From: Frankia sp. AgB1.9
GTDB lineage: Bacteria; Actinomycetota; Actinomycetes; Frankiales; Frankiaceae
Assembly: GCF_016786355.1 (NCBI RefSeq)
Contig: NZ_JADWYX010000034.1
Span: forward strand, 24,574 to 88,573
Length of the DNA stretch: 64,000 nt
Direction: 5' to 3'
Part shown: positions 7,528-15,396 of the stretch, piece by piece
How the letters are laid out: each line of letters begins with the position of its first letter
Numbering within the stretch: the first letter of the stretch is position 1
Notes under the pieces: model-generated
What the model was told of the DNA's origin: nothing
Databases searched by the model: none
What the model saw: only the letters and a program-made list of their open reading frames with translations
Program-made: the position numbers and the translations under genes

Positions 7528-8387
7528 CCGCCACCGTCACGGCCGACGCCCCCACCAGGGCTGCCGAGGCCCGTGGGCGGGTCTGGGCCGCCTACCGCTG
7601 GGAGGCCGCGAAGCTGGTCGCGCAGGCCCGCACCCGCGCGACCCTCACGATCTGCCTGGTCGCGCCGTTCGTATTCGTCGTCCTGCTCGACCAGCAAAGC
7701 CAGGTACCCAAGGACACGCTGTTCGGCCGATGGATCCATGCCAGCGGTTTCGCCACCCCGCTGTTCATCCTCGGCTTCGCCAGCCAGTGGGTATTCCCGC
7801 TGCTGACGAGCATCGTCGCCGGCGACATCTTCTCCAGCGAGGACCAGTACGGCACCTGGAAGACAATCCTGACCCGCTCCCATAGCCGGACGCAGATCTT
7901 CCTCGCGAAGACCCTCGCCGCTGCCACGTTCGCGGTGCTCGTCATCGTCGTCCTCGGGCTCGCGACCCTGGCCGCCGGCTTGCTGCTGGTCGGGCACCAG
8001 CCGCTGGAAGGGCTGTCCGGGACCGTGCTGCCCTCAGGTCGCGCCGCCGACCTGGTCCTGGCGGCCTGGGCCACCACGCTGCCACCGCTCCTCGGCTTCA
8101 CCGCGCTCGGGATCATGCTGTCGGTCCTGAGCCGCAACAGCGCCGTCGGTATCGCCGGACCGCTCGTGATCGGGCTGGTCATGCAGGTCTACACCTTCCT
8201 CAACGGCCCCGACGGCGTGCGCCACCTGCTGCTCGTCACGCCGTTCGACGCCTGGCACGGCCTCGCCCGAGACCACCCCTACTACGGGCCGCTGTGGCAG
8301 GGCGCGCTCGTCAGCGCCGGCTACGTCGTCGTCTGCCTGACCGTCGCCCACCTCGTGCTGCGTCGCCGCGACATCACCGGAGGCTGA
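7524..8387 (+). CDS. ABC transporter permease (ABC-2 type)
   Basis: A 287-residue membrane protein with about six transmembrane helices (roughly 45-65, 75-100, 130-160, 175-195, 205-230 and 255-275). It has a cytoplasmic N-terminus beginning TATVTADAPTRAAEARG. The pattern fits ABC-2 type export permeases with DEDQYGTWKTILTRS in the first large loop. It is coupled to the ATPase gene by an ATGA overlap and followed after 3 bases by a lipoprotein gene, so three genes form one operon. The substrate is unknown. Confidence 0.82.
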   Translation: MTATVTADAPTRAAEARGRVWAAYRWEAAKLVAQARTRATLTICLVAPFVFVVLLDQQSQVPKDTLFGRWIHASGFATPLFILGFASQWVFPLLTSIVAGDIFSSEDQYGTWKTILTRSHSRTQIFLAKTLAAATFAVLVIVVLGLATLAAGLLLVGHQPLEGLSGTVLPSGRAADLVLAAWATTLPPLLGFTALGIMLSVLSRNSAVGIAGPLVIGLVMQVYTFLNGPDGVRHLLLVTPFDAWHGLARDHPYYGPLWQGALVSAGYVVVCLTVAHLVLRRRDITGG

Positions 8388-8390
8388 CCC

Positions 8391-8855
8391 ATGCGACCCC
8401 GAACCCGACCCCGCGCTGCCCGCGCGGCCCTCGTCGCGCTCGGCGCAGCCGGCGCGCTCGCCGGGCTCCTCGGCGGCTGCTCCACGGACGTGACCACACC
8501 CCGCGTCGAGCGCGCGCTCGGCCCGACGTTCGCCAACCTCTATGTCCAGCAGCAGACCCTGCTCGGCCACCCGGGCCTGACAGCAGCCGCCGTCGCACCA
8601 CGCACCACCTGCTCGCGGACCAACCCCGCCGCCCACAACAAGGGCGCCGGCAGCGACTGGATCTGCCAGGTCACCTGGACCGACATCCACCGCAAGGCCA
8701 CGACCGGAAAGTTCGAACTGACCATCCACCCGAACGGCTGCTACGAAGCCGGCGGACCCACCAAAGTCATCGGCCCGATCACGATCCGCGCCGCCAACGG
8801 CATGAACGTCACCAACCCGGTCTTCGATTTCGACGGCTGCTTCGACACCACCTGA
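8391..8855 (+). CDS. Small lipoprotein of unknown function, ABC operon
   Basis: A 154-residue predicted lipoprotein with an Arg-rich start, a hydrophobic core and the lipobox LLGGC (Cys30). The mature part has four further cysteines (in TTCSRTN, WICQVTW, NGCYEAGG and DGCFDTT) that could make two disulfides. It shows no family I can name. Its start codon lies 3 bases after the permease stop, so it is probably co-expressed with the exporter, perhaps as an outer accessory or immunity-like factor. Start: ATG at 8391. Confidence 0.75.
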   Translation: MRPRTRPRAARAALVALGAAGALAGLLGGCSTDVTTPRVERALGPTFANLYVQQQTLLGHPGLTAAAVAPRTTCSRTNPAAHNKGAGSDWICQVTWTDIHRKATTGKFELTIHPNGCYEAGGPTKVIGPITIRAANGMNVTNPVFDFDGCFDTT

Positions 8856-8881
8856 ACAACCCTCGTGATCCGGCCGGGCGG

Positions 8882-9107
8882 GCGTGAACCAGCCGGATCG
8901 CGGCCGTCGGCACGATGACGTCCTGGAAGCCGCGCTCCAGCAGCCGGTCGCCGAGGACCGAGGCGCCGGCGCCGACATCCACGATCGGATCGCTCGGCGC
9001 TGGTCCCGCGGTTGCGACCAGGTCAAGCGAGCAGGCCGGCTCGGGAACCAGCTGACGTCGCTCACCGCCGATCGGCCGTAGACGCCGTCCCAATGCGCGC
9101 GCCGCTT
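8882..9107 (-). pseudogene. Fragment of a class I SAM-dependent methyltransferase gene
   Basis: Two frames on the minus strand together spell the N-terminal part of a methyltransferase. First comes AHWDGVYGRSAVSDVSWF (about 9098-9045). After a frame change comes LVATAGPAPSDPIVDVGAGA followed by SVLGDRLLERGFQDVIV, the glycine-rich SAM-binding motif I (DVGAGAS). The reading ends shortly after, with no catalytic domain. It is a truncated, frameshifted relic next to a DUF2637 relic. Confidence 0.65.
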
Positions 9108-9114
9108 CAGCGGC

Positions 9115-9386
9115 TCAGGATGGGAGACTCGGGTCAATTTCCGCCCAGCCGATAAGGAGCAGTGGTCCGACGGCGTCGAAGGCTGCTTGCCGTAGCGGCC
9201 GGCGATCAGGGGTTCCGCGATGTTCAAGGCGAGCGTTACCGTGCTCGCGAAGAGGAGGAGCCTTCGCGCCGAGCGCAGCACTTCCACCGAGCCACCGTTC
9301 ACAGCGAGCTGCCGGCTGCCGAGTAGCAGACCGACGACCGACAGGTCGACCGCGGGCGCGACGAGCGGCGCCACCCATATCGGCAC
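9115..9386 (-). pseudogene. Frameshifted DUF2637 (SpdB-like) fragment
   Basis: The minus strand encodes WVAPLVAPAVDLSVVGLLLG, then LLLFASTVTLALNIAEPLIA. After a one-frame jump near 9185 it encodes AAFDAVGPLLLIGWAEIDPS, ending at the stop at 9115. These are the transmembrane segments of DUF2637 proteins, found on actinomycete integrative elements and plasmids, where they resemble the spread protein SpdB. The N-terminal helices are missing. It suggests that a mobile element once sat here. Confidence 0.65.
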
Positions 9387-9838
9387 GCCGAGCCGTAGCC
9401 CGAGCGGTCACTGGGCATCGTCCCTGGTCAGGGCGCGGGTAGCGACCGGTCGGACGGCAATTTCAGGACCAGCAACCAAGATCAAACGGTTCGGATGCTG
9501 GTACACATGGTCCACGCTCACTTCTGATGTTTCCGCAGGTCAGCACGTCTGATATGGATCAGTTCGTCGGCCGGAGACCGGCTCGGGCGGCCGGTTGGCA
9601 GCCAGTCTCCGTCGGTGGCTTCGAGGCTTGCACGTGCCGCCATCAGGCAGGATGCGGTGCGTCTCTGGACAGCGCCTGTACGGCGGGGGACTCGCAAGTT
9701 GCGGCCCAACGGACCGATGTGGGTCAGAGCCGGCGGGCCTTGATCGTTTCCGGTGGTCGCGGCGACAACCGGGCTCTTAGGCCTGGGTCGTTGTGGCCGC
9801 TCTGTCCGGGTTCTGTCCTGGCCTGGGACGATGCGGGT
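9387..9838. other. Gene-less stretch upstream of the TPR-like gene
   Basis: Both strands have open frames, but none with a convincing start, motif or family pattern. The frame of the TPR-like gene is open back to 9527, but that extension looks non-coding (mixed Cys/Arg/Gly composition). Confidence 0.4.
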
Positions 9839-10471
9839 GTGGATCGAGACTGGTTCCGGGGTGCGGAGTGGGATGACTCGGCGCAGGCGGCCTTCGAGAC
9901 GCGGTTGGCGCGTGCTCGCGAGTACAGTCGGCCGCAGTACCTTCGGATCAAGGCCGTGTGCCTGCGTAGGGCCGGCAACGCCGAAGCGGCTCGCGCGTTG
10001 TTCGAGCGGGTCGCCGACTTTCCCGGCGGGTCCCTGGGCGAGAAGGCGAGCGCTTGGGAGGAACTGGCCGAGCTTGCTGTCGAGCGCGGCGAGCGGGAGC
10101 TGGCCGAGCGGCTGTACCGGCGCGTTCAAGCGGAGCAGCCATCGTCGTCTGGAACGACAGGAACTATTGAGATCGCTTTGGCTGAACTCCTGCTCGACAA
10201 GGGTTTCGAGGAAGCCGCAGACGAGGCGTTCGCACTTTTGAGTTCGTGGATCGATCGCGCCGGGCTTAAATTCGACAACCATCTGTTCCGGTGGCATCTA
10301 AACCTTATTCGCTACGCGCAGATGGTCGGCAACGAGGAGACCGTTCGCCGGGCAGCGGCGACCGCGGTCACGTTGGCGACCCGTGGCCCGCGACTGCCGA
10401 GACACCCCACGGTTGGACTCGTCCACACCGACGAGGCCACGTTGGAACGACTTCGTGCGCTGGCCGGATAG
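9839..10471 (+). CDS. Helical TPR-like protein of unknown function
   Basis: About 210 residues from GTG 9839 (DRDWFRGAEWDDSAQAAFE), made of paired alpha helices of TPR type. Repeating patterns include YLRIKAVCLRRAGNAEAARA, ASAWEELAELAVERGERELA and IALAELLLDKGFEEAADEA. TPR-like folds mediate protein contacts, and no catalytic signature is present. The frame is open to a start at 9527, but the extra 104 residues lack helix pattern, so the GTG at 9839 after a GGGACG is preferred. A small hairpin follows the stop. Surrounding genes are mobile-element relics and a toxin-antitoxin pair. Confidence 0.6.
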   Translation: MDRDWFRGAEWDDSAQAAFETRLARAREYSRPQYLRIKAVCLRRAGNAEAARALFERVADFPGGSLGEKASAWEELAELAVERGERELAERLYRRVQAEQPSSSGTTGTIEIALAELLLDKGFEEAADEAFALLSSWIDRAGLKFDNHLFRWHLNLIRYAQMVGNEETVRRAAATAVTLATRGPRLPRHPTVGLVHTDEATLERLRALAG

Positions 10472-10474
10472 CTC

Positions 10475-10495
10475 CCGACCATCGCTCTCGGTCGG
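10475..10495 (+). terminator. Weak hairpin after the TPR-like gene
   Basis: Stem CCGACC (10475-10480) pairs with GGTCGG (10490-10495) across a 9-base loop, 4 bases after the stop codon. Short, with no T-run, so only a possible terminator. Confidence 0.35.
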
Positions 10496-10608
10496 AGTCT
10501 CGTGGCGTTCGTATTAGCCTCCTCTGCCCCACAGGCTGAGCTGACGCGGTCGGTCGGTGGACGCGATCGCCACGTACCACCGAGTGGGGTAACCCCGCAG
10601 CGGGTAGT

Positions 10609-10624
10609 GTAGGTACGTACCTAC
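10609..10624. promoter_or_regulatory. Perfect palindrome, putative operator of the Phd-VapC module
   Basis: GTAGGTAC followed directly by GTACCTAC forms a 16-bp perfect palindrome 17 bases upstream of the antitoxin start. Antitoxin-toxin complexes commonly bind such palindromes to repress their own operon. Confidence 0.65.
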
Positions 10625-10640
10625 CGGGGAGGTGGTCGCG

Positions 10641-10880
10641 ATGACGATGGTCTCGTCGCGAGAGTTCAACCGGGACGTGAGCGCGGTCAAGCGCGCCGCC
10701 GCCAGCGGTCCCGTGATCATCACAGATCACGGACGACCGTCACATGTGCTGCTCTCGTTCGCCGAGTATCAGCGGCTCACTGGAACCGCGGGCAGCCTGG
10801 GAGACGCGTTCGTCCTGGAAGAGGAGATCGACTTCGAGCCTGTGCGTCCGCAGGACTCCCTGCGCGAGGTCGACCTGTGA
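10641..10880 (+). CDS. Phd/YefM-family antitoxin
   Basis: A 79-residue antitoxin, DNA-binding at the N-terminus (MVSSREFNRDVSAVKRAA, then VIITDHGRPSHVLLSFAEYQ) and acidic and unstructured at the C-terminus, where it would wrap the toxin. Start: ATG at 10641 with GGGGAGG upstream, chosen over the in-frame GTG at 10632 that overlaps this ribosome-binding site. The stop overlaps the toxin start (GTGA), the usual coupled order with antitoxin first. The palindrome upstream should be the autoregulatory operator. Confidence 0.88.
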   Translation: MTMVSSREFNRDVSAVKRAAASGPVIITDHGRPSHVLLSFAEYQRLTGTAGSLGDAFVLEEEIDFEPVRPQDSLREVDL

Positions 10881-11302
10881 ACTTCCTGCTCGACACCAAC
10901 ATCATCTCCGAGCTCCGCAAGCCCGCGAAACGTCGAGATGACCGATTCAACGCCTGGTCCGATTCCCTGTCGCCCTCGGACACCTATCTCTCCGTCATCA
11001 CCCTGCTGGAGCTGCGGGCTGGCATCGAGAACAAGCGACGGCACGACGCCAGACAAGCCGCGGTCCTGGACTCGTGGCTCGATCAGAACGTCCTCCCGGC
11101 ATATGTGGGGCGCCTGCTCGACGTCGACCAAGCCGTCGCCGACTCGGCAGCACGTCTTCACGTGCCCGACCGGCGCCCGGCCCACGACGCACTCATCGCC
11201 GCCACCGCCCACGTCCACGGCCTTACGCTGGTCACCCGCAACGAGTCCGACTTCGCGCCGATGCAGGTCCCACTCGTCAACCCCTGGACCGACCGCCCAT
11301 AG
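10877..11302 (+). CDS. PIN-domain toxin, VapC/FitB-like
   Basis: A 141-residue PIN-domain ribonuclease. The first acidic residue is in MNFLLDTNIISELRK, the second is Glu in LLELRAGIE, the third is Asp in RPAHDALIAATAHVHGLTLV, and the last is in TRNESDF. All the metal-binding acids expected of an active VapC-type enzyme are present. It cleaves RNA, classically initiator tRNA or rRNA, and its target here is unknown. GTG start at 10877 overlaps the antitoxin stop. A 47-base repeat element lies just after the stop. Confidence 0.9.
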   Translation: MNFLLDTNIISELRKPAKRRDDRFNAWSDSLSPSDTYLSVITLLELRAGIENKRRHDARQAAVLDSWLDQNVLPAYVGRLLDVDQAVADSAARLHVPDRRPAHDALIAATAHVHGLTLVTRNESDFAPMQVPLVNPWTDRP

Positions 11303-11312
11303 GCAGAGACAC

Positions 11313-11359
11313 CAAGCCGGGCGGCACAGAACCTCGGCGCACGACCACGCGCGCTCGCG
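11313..11359. repeat. Dispersed 47-base repeat, copy 1
   Basis: Begins CAAGCCGGGCGGCACAGA and continues through CTCGGCGCACGACC to GCGCGCTCGCG. It matches a second copy at 22422-22468 at 41 of 47 positions by eye. It lies 10 bases after the VapC stop, outside coding sequence. Confidence 0.7.
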
Positions 11360-11514
11360 TCCTCAGAAACCGCGGTCGATCACAAAAAGGACCGCCTGAA
11401 GACCTTCCGACGGGTCAGGTTGACCGCTCGGATGCGCGACGTGATGCCCGAGACCAGCCACCCGCACGGATGCGGCAGCCCGTGTGTCGTGTGATCGTGG
11501 TCAGTTCCATGCGG

Positions 11515-11997
11515 TCATCCGACGTCCGATCCCCATCCGTCCAGCGGCGAGCCTGTGCGAGCGACGGCGGCGATGAGCTCAGGAGAGCCGGTGCTGTCGG
11601 CCCAGTCCCGCAGCGTCCGGACGGCTTGGGCGAATGCGGTCTGAAGGTCGACCAACGGGACCCGGACGTCCACACCGATGACGGGGTTGTCCTCGTCGTG
11701 GTCGTCGAGTCCCACGACCCGGACGACCTGAACAGAGCCATCCTCCGCAGTATCAGGCAGTAGCTTGACGAAGTAGGAGCCATCGAAGAAGTAGAAGTCC
11801 CATTCCTCTTCCTCGCCCGAGCGGATGCTGTCGATGGCGGTGCCCATCGAACCGATGACCGAGAGCGGCTCGTCTGTCCAGCCATGACAGGGGAAGGCCG
11901 TGTTCCCCGCCTGGAGCCAGACTCTGCCGCCGACGAAGAGCGGCGAGATCCGGTCGAGCGTGAGGGAGTCACGGTCGACCATCATGCGAAGCGCCAC
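11515..11997 (-). CDS. Hypothetical acidic protein, 160 aa
   Basis: No family recognised. The protein is acidic, without signal peptide or membrane helix. It has a patterned centre (EEEEWDFYFFDGSYFVKLLP, then VVRVVGLDDHDEDN and VPLVDLQTAFAQAV) suggesting a compact alpha/beta fold. This resembles small cytosolic proteins encoded beside toxin systems (immunity-like), but there is no direct evidence. Start: GTG at 11997; ATG codons at 11985 and 11982 are alternatives. It is transcribed alone toward the Phd-VapC module. Confidence 0.6.
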   Translation of the reverse strand: MALRMMVDRDSLTLDRISPLFVGGRVWLQAGNTAFPCHGWTDEPLSVIGSMGTAIDSIRSGEEEEWDFYFFDGSYFVKLLPDTAEDGSVQVVRVVGLDDHDEDNPVIGVDVRVPLVDLQTAFAQAVRTLRDWADSTGSPELIAAVARTGSPLDGWGSDVG

Positions 11998-12110
11998 CGA
12001 TCGACCCTTTCACGTCCCAACCCGATCAGCATGCGTGCCTGCTGCGGCGGCCGACGTCACGGTCAGGGACTGCCGACACCGAGCAGTCCAGCCCGGCGAA
12101 CAGCCCGGAT

Positions 12111-12230
12111 TCAGGACCCCCGCTCGTCCTGGTCGCCGTCGCCGGCCGCGACCTTGAGGATTTGACGGGCCTGCTGTGCCGTCAGCGCCTGGATTTCGTC
12201 GCGCTGCACCGACGGCGCGCGCCCGCCGCA
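12111..12230 (-). pseudogene. Small fragment resembling a tyrosine recombinase (integrase)
   Basis: The minus strand encodes PSVQRDEIQALTAQQARQIL then KVAAGD, followed shortly by a stop. This closely resembles the linker between the core-binding and catalytic domains of actinomycete phage or element integrases (typically EIQALTPEQARALL...GD). Nothing of the catalytic domain follows. Only about 30 residues support this. Confidence 0.45.
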
Positions 12231-12373
12231 CCATTATCTCCGTCTACCCCTGCTCTGGATCAGCTGGCGTCGGCCGCGGCGGGCGCGGCATCGCCCCCGG
12301 TGGCGCCCGCGACAGCTGTTGTCTGGCCGGTTACCCATGGCGCCGTAGGCTGGCCAGATTCGCGACTGCCGGC

Positions 12374-12809
12374 TCACTGGTTGTCCATCTGCTGGACGAC
12401 GCGGGCGGTCGCCGACGTGATCAGCGCGGCGTCCGTCTCGCGGTTCGCCGTGACGAAGATGAGCTGAGTCTCCACCCGGCCGGTGTCGACAAAGACGATG
12501 TGCAGATTGACCTCGACCATGACCCCTTGGCTCTCGCTACGGCCGGTGTAGGCCACATGTCACAGTCGTGCCGTGTGTCGGCTGCCCGAGGCAGCCGGTC
12601 AGGCGCTGATCCCGCAGCTCCTTGACGTGACCGGCGCGTTGCTCAGGGGTCACGATCTCCACTTGCGAATTGACGCTGGTGACGGCCTGGCCTGACTGCT
12701 GGATCAGACGAGGCCCGCTTGCGACGGCCGACGGAGTGCCGACGGTATTGCCCATGCAGGAATCGATCTTCAGGAAGAGGGACGCGTTCGGGCCCGTCGG
12801 ATCGACCAC
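12374..12809 (-). pseudogene. Frameshifted remnant of a secreted/hypothetical gene
   Basis: Two overlapping minus-strand frames form one plausible protein. Residues ASLFLKIDSCMGNTVGTPS...VTSVNSQVEIVTPEQRAG...LRDQRLTGCLGQ...GTTVT (12809 to about 12555) are followed, after a frame change, by YTGRSESQGVMVEVNLHIVF, then TQLIFVTANRETDAALI, ending at 12374. The second half has the alternating pattern of a beta sheet in a substrate-sensor-like domain. No start or signal peptide survives. The cause may be a real mutation or a sequencing error. Confidence 0.5.
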
Positions 12810-12851
12810 TCGAGCGCCAGCTCCCGCTCGTCATCCCTGCCTGACCCCGGC

Positions 12852-13222
12852 ATGCGTTTCCTGCTCGACAACAACCTGTCCGACAGCCTGGCCGAAGGTC
12901 TACGCCAAGCTGGCCACGATGTCCTGCATGTACGAGACGTCGCCCTCGGCGCAACGGACGACAACACCGTTCTCTCCTTGCGCGAGAAGAAGACCGGACT
13001 CCGATCTCCGCTGACACCGACTTCGGCGGCATCTTGGCGCAGAGCGGCGCGGGCGGCCCGTCAGTCATCCTGTTCCGTCGTGACGGGGGACGACGTCCCG
13101 CGGAACAGCTGCGCCTCCTGCTGGCCAACCTCGACCAACTCGCCGATGCGCTCAAGATCGGGAGCATGGTTGTACTCACCGACCGTCTGGTTCGCATCCG
13201 GCAGCGGCCGCTGATCCCCTGA
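12852..13222 (+). pseudogene. DUF5615 PIN-like toxin gene split by a frameshift
   Basis: The first frame gives MRFLLDNNLSDSLAEGLRQA then GHDVLHVRDVALGA, the canonical N-terminus of DUF5615 PIN-like proteins. Near 12985-12995 the reading shifts, and the next frame continues with PISADTDFGGILAQSGAGG, then SVILFRRDGGRRPAEQL and MVVLTDRLVRIRQRPLIP. Together these restore a complete protein of about 120 residues with acidic residues at the expected places. A one- or two-base indel is enough to break it. No partner antitoxin is recognisable upstream. Confidence 0.75.
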
Positions 13223-13287
13223 CGTGACAGCCAAACCGACAGCCGAGCAGGGCTGCCGATACGTGGAGAAACCACCCGGCGCTGAGG

Positions 13288-14148
13288 TCAGAGCGTGGCG
13301 TAGCGGATCGTCTTGGCCTCGAACAGCAGCGGATCCAGCGGGGTGCGGCCGAGGACACCTCCGGTGCCTGTGTTCCACAGCGAGAGAACCTCGATCTGGG
13401 AGATGTTCGCGGGGTTCGGCGTGGCGACGACGACGACGTGATCGATGTTCGCGGCGGTCGACTGAATCATGATGATGTTCCCGCGAGGTATCTGGTTGGG
13501 CACGTTGAAACCAGACTGGGCATGCCTGTTGATCTGCTGTACGCCGTGGGTCGTGAACAGCGTGAACACACCGTTGAGCAGGTTGCCGGCGTAGGCCGTT
13601 TGCAGCTGAGCGACGGTGTAGATCTGGACGCTCGCGGCCGCGAGCAGCACGACCTCCCAGCAGATCATCCTGGTGTTGGCGCCTGGTGGGTTGGCGAGCG
13701 GGCCGGGATTGCCGAGCCAGGTGCGGAAGTCGCTCACCACGCCGAGCTTGCTCTGCGCGTTCTGTTCGGGCTCGCCCTGCCAGGTGAAGTTTCCCTGGCG
13801 CTGGTCGAGCCAGGCGACGAGGTGTTCGGCCGGGGTCTGTGGGGCGGGCGGGGCTGGCCGCGCCGTGTGTGCCAGCCCGAGCGCGCCCTCGGCGGTGCCC
13901 ACCGCGGCCGCGACGACGGCCGGCGTGATCCGCGGATTCTGGTTGATTGCCGCGATCGCCCTCGTGATGAAGGCTTCCGACACGGCGGGGTTGTTGTGTT
14001 GGTGCTGCGGATACCGCGCTGCGAACTCTTCCAGGAAGAAACGCGTGTGGAGACGATCGAGGGTCTTCTGCCGATCCCGCACGTCAATCAGGGGGAGCGC
14101 GACTCCCTCCAGAAGAAGGCTGATCATCTCGTTGACGTTGATGGGCAC
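13288..14148 (-). CDS. Unknown protein with a Cys/His protease-like C-terminal half
   Basis: A 286-residue soluble protein. Residues 1-90 are helical (MPINVNEMISLLLEGVALPL...FLEEFAARYP). A Pro/Ala linker follows, then a domain with MICWEVVLLAAASVQIYTVA, PRGNIIMIQSTAANIDHVVV and VLSLWNTG. A cysteine at the start of a helix, a later histidine in a beta strand (DHVVVVA) and a polar residue in the next strand fit a papain/NlpC-like cysteine hydrolase. Such domains occur in polymorphic toxins and injected effectors. No secretion signal is visible. Start: GTG at 14148 with GGAGG upstream. The family is not identified, and the catalytic reading is inference. Confidence 0.6.
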   Translation of the reverse strand: MPINVNEMISLLLEGVALPLIDVRDRQKTLDRLHTRFFLEEFAARYPQHQHNNPAVSEAFITRAIAAINQNPRITPAVVAAAVGTAEGALGLAHTARPAPPAPQTPAEHLVAWLDQRQGNFTWQGEPEQNAQSKLGVVSDFRTWLGNPGPLANPPGANTRMICWEVVLLAAASVQIYTVAQLQTAYAGNLLNGVFTLFTTHGVQQINRHAQSGFNVPNQIPRGNIIMIQSTAANIDHVVVVATPNPANISQIEVLSLWNTGTGGVLGRTPLDPLLFEAKTIRYATL

Positions 14149-14654
14149 TTCCGACCTCCGTCATCTGACGCTCTGGGAGGTCGCGCACGCGGGCACGCCA
14201 TGGCTGCGATCGTCCCCGGGCCGTGCGCCGCGCGGGCGGGGGCCGCCCCGCCCGCCCCCGGCCCCGGGCCCCGCCCCCCCCCCCCCCCCGCCGGGGGCGG
14301 GGGGCCCCCCCCCCCCCCACGACCGGGAACCTGCGCCGATCCCCCTGATCAACATGGCGACCCTCTGGGCGGTAGAGGCGAACCCGCTGCCACCGCCTGC
14401 CAGATCGCCGTCGGCGACGATAGCAGCGTTCACGGACCTGTCGGCGAGGAACGGGAACGCCGACGGCCGAACCCCACCACCGGCTCGCGCGAGCATTCAT
14501 CGAACTCGCCCTCTGAGCGCCGCGGGCTCGGGCGCGTGTGAGACCTAGCCGAGAGGGTGGCCTGGCTGAAGCTGGGCTGTGCCCTCAGCGGGCCTGATAG
14601 GTCCCTTGAACGCCGGGAGGCTGGGCCCCGCTGAGGGCTTCGGCGGGTGGGATA
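14149..14654. other. Gene-less stretch with long C homopolymers
   Basis: No credible gene. It contains a run of 16 C at 14274-14289 and of 14 C at 14305-14318, inside an extreme G/C tract from about 14225 to 14320. This looks like a low-quality or misassembled stretch rather than natural sequence. It lies between two divergent unknown genes and should hold their promoters. Confidence 0.6.
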
Positions 14655-15310
14655 GTGCCAACGAGGACCCGAGCGGTGACGGGAGCGGGGCTGGTGGCCG
14701 ACTACACGATCGCGAACCCGACGGATTGGGCGGCGCTTCGGCCAGAGGTGATCGTGGACCCGCTCATCTATCGGCTCGGCGAGCTCTTCCTCCAGGGCGG
14801 GCAGGGGGATTGGATCTGGGAACACGTGTCCCGGGACCTCGGCGGGCTCGTCTCGTTCTTCGACCTCCTCGTGTTGCACGACCGCCTGCCTGCGTTCAAC
14901 TACGCGGTGACCTTTCCCGGTGGCTTCGACAGCGGAGACCCGGTGTTCGATGTGGTGAACCGGCGGGTCCCGATCATCGACCAGGTCGAGGTCACCTTCG
15001 CGGCGTACACGGCCTCGAAGTCAGCCGCGCTCGACGTTCTGCGGGAGCGGACGGATCACGGGAATGGCGAGCTTCTCCCATCGCCGGACTATTCGGACCG
15101 CTCGGCGCCGCGCTGGGAGCGCTGGCGGGCTTCGGAGCCGAGGAGATCCTCCGCCAGGTAGGCGAACGGATCTGGGGCCTCGTCTTCGCCCAGTTGCCCT
15201 TTGTCAGCTCCCGAAAGCTGCTTACCCGTGCCGTCCGCGCGGACTGGGAAACGCATGCCACCCTCGACCGCACCCTGCGCACAGTCTGGGAGACCCCAGC
15301 GGGGTCCTGA
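14655..15310 (+). pseudogene. Unknown gene interrupted by a frameshift near 15060
   Basis: The first frame (from GTG 14655, or GTG 14694, which has GGGAGCGGGG just upstream) encodes DYTIANPTDWAALRPEVIVD, then LFLQGGQGDWIWEHVSRDL and FNYAVTFPGGFDSGDPVFD. Near 15060 coding character passes to another frame: REWRASPIAGLFGPLGAALG, a Gly/Ala-rich helix, then FVSSRKLLTRAVRADWE, ending at 15310. The joined protein of about 215 residues would end in a membrane-active or amphipathic segment. No family recognised. It diverges from the Cys/His protein gene, and the two may have been a pair. Confidence 0.5.
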
Positions 15311-15396
15311 TGCGTCCAGGTCGTGGTTGGACGTCGCCCGACGCCGCCGGTCGTCGCCGAGGCCGCGAGGTGTGACCGCGCCGGTTCAAGCGCCGT

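Noticed and set aside
8034..9386. Leftward 450-codon frame as one intact gene
   Set aside because: Only its first 120 codons carry family signals, from two different relics (DUF2637 and methyltransferase); the rest is antisense to the ABC permease and lipoprotein genes.
11515..11997. Third component or second antitoxin of the Phd-VapC module
   Set aside because: It is on the opposite strand, separated by the 47-base repeat, and shows no antitoxin features; left as hypothetical.
14225..14325. G-quadruplex or regulatory C-rich element
   Set aside because: Runs of 14-16 C in such a setting are more simply explained by poor sequence; no gene arrangement supports a function.
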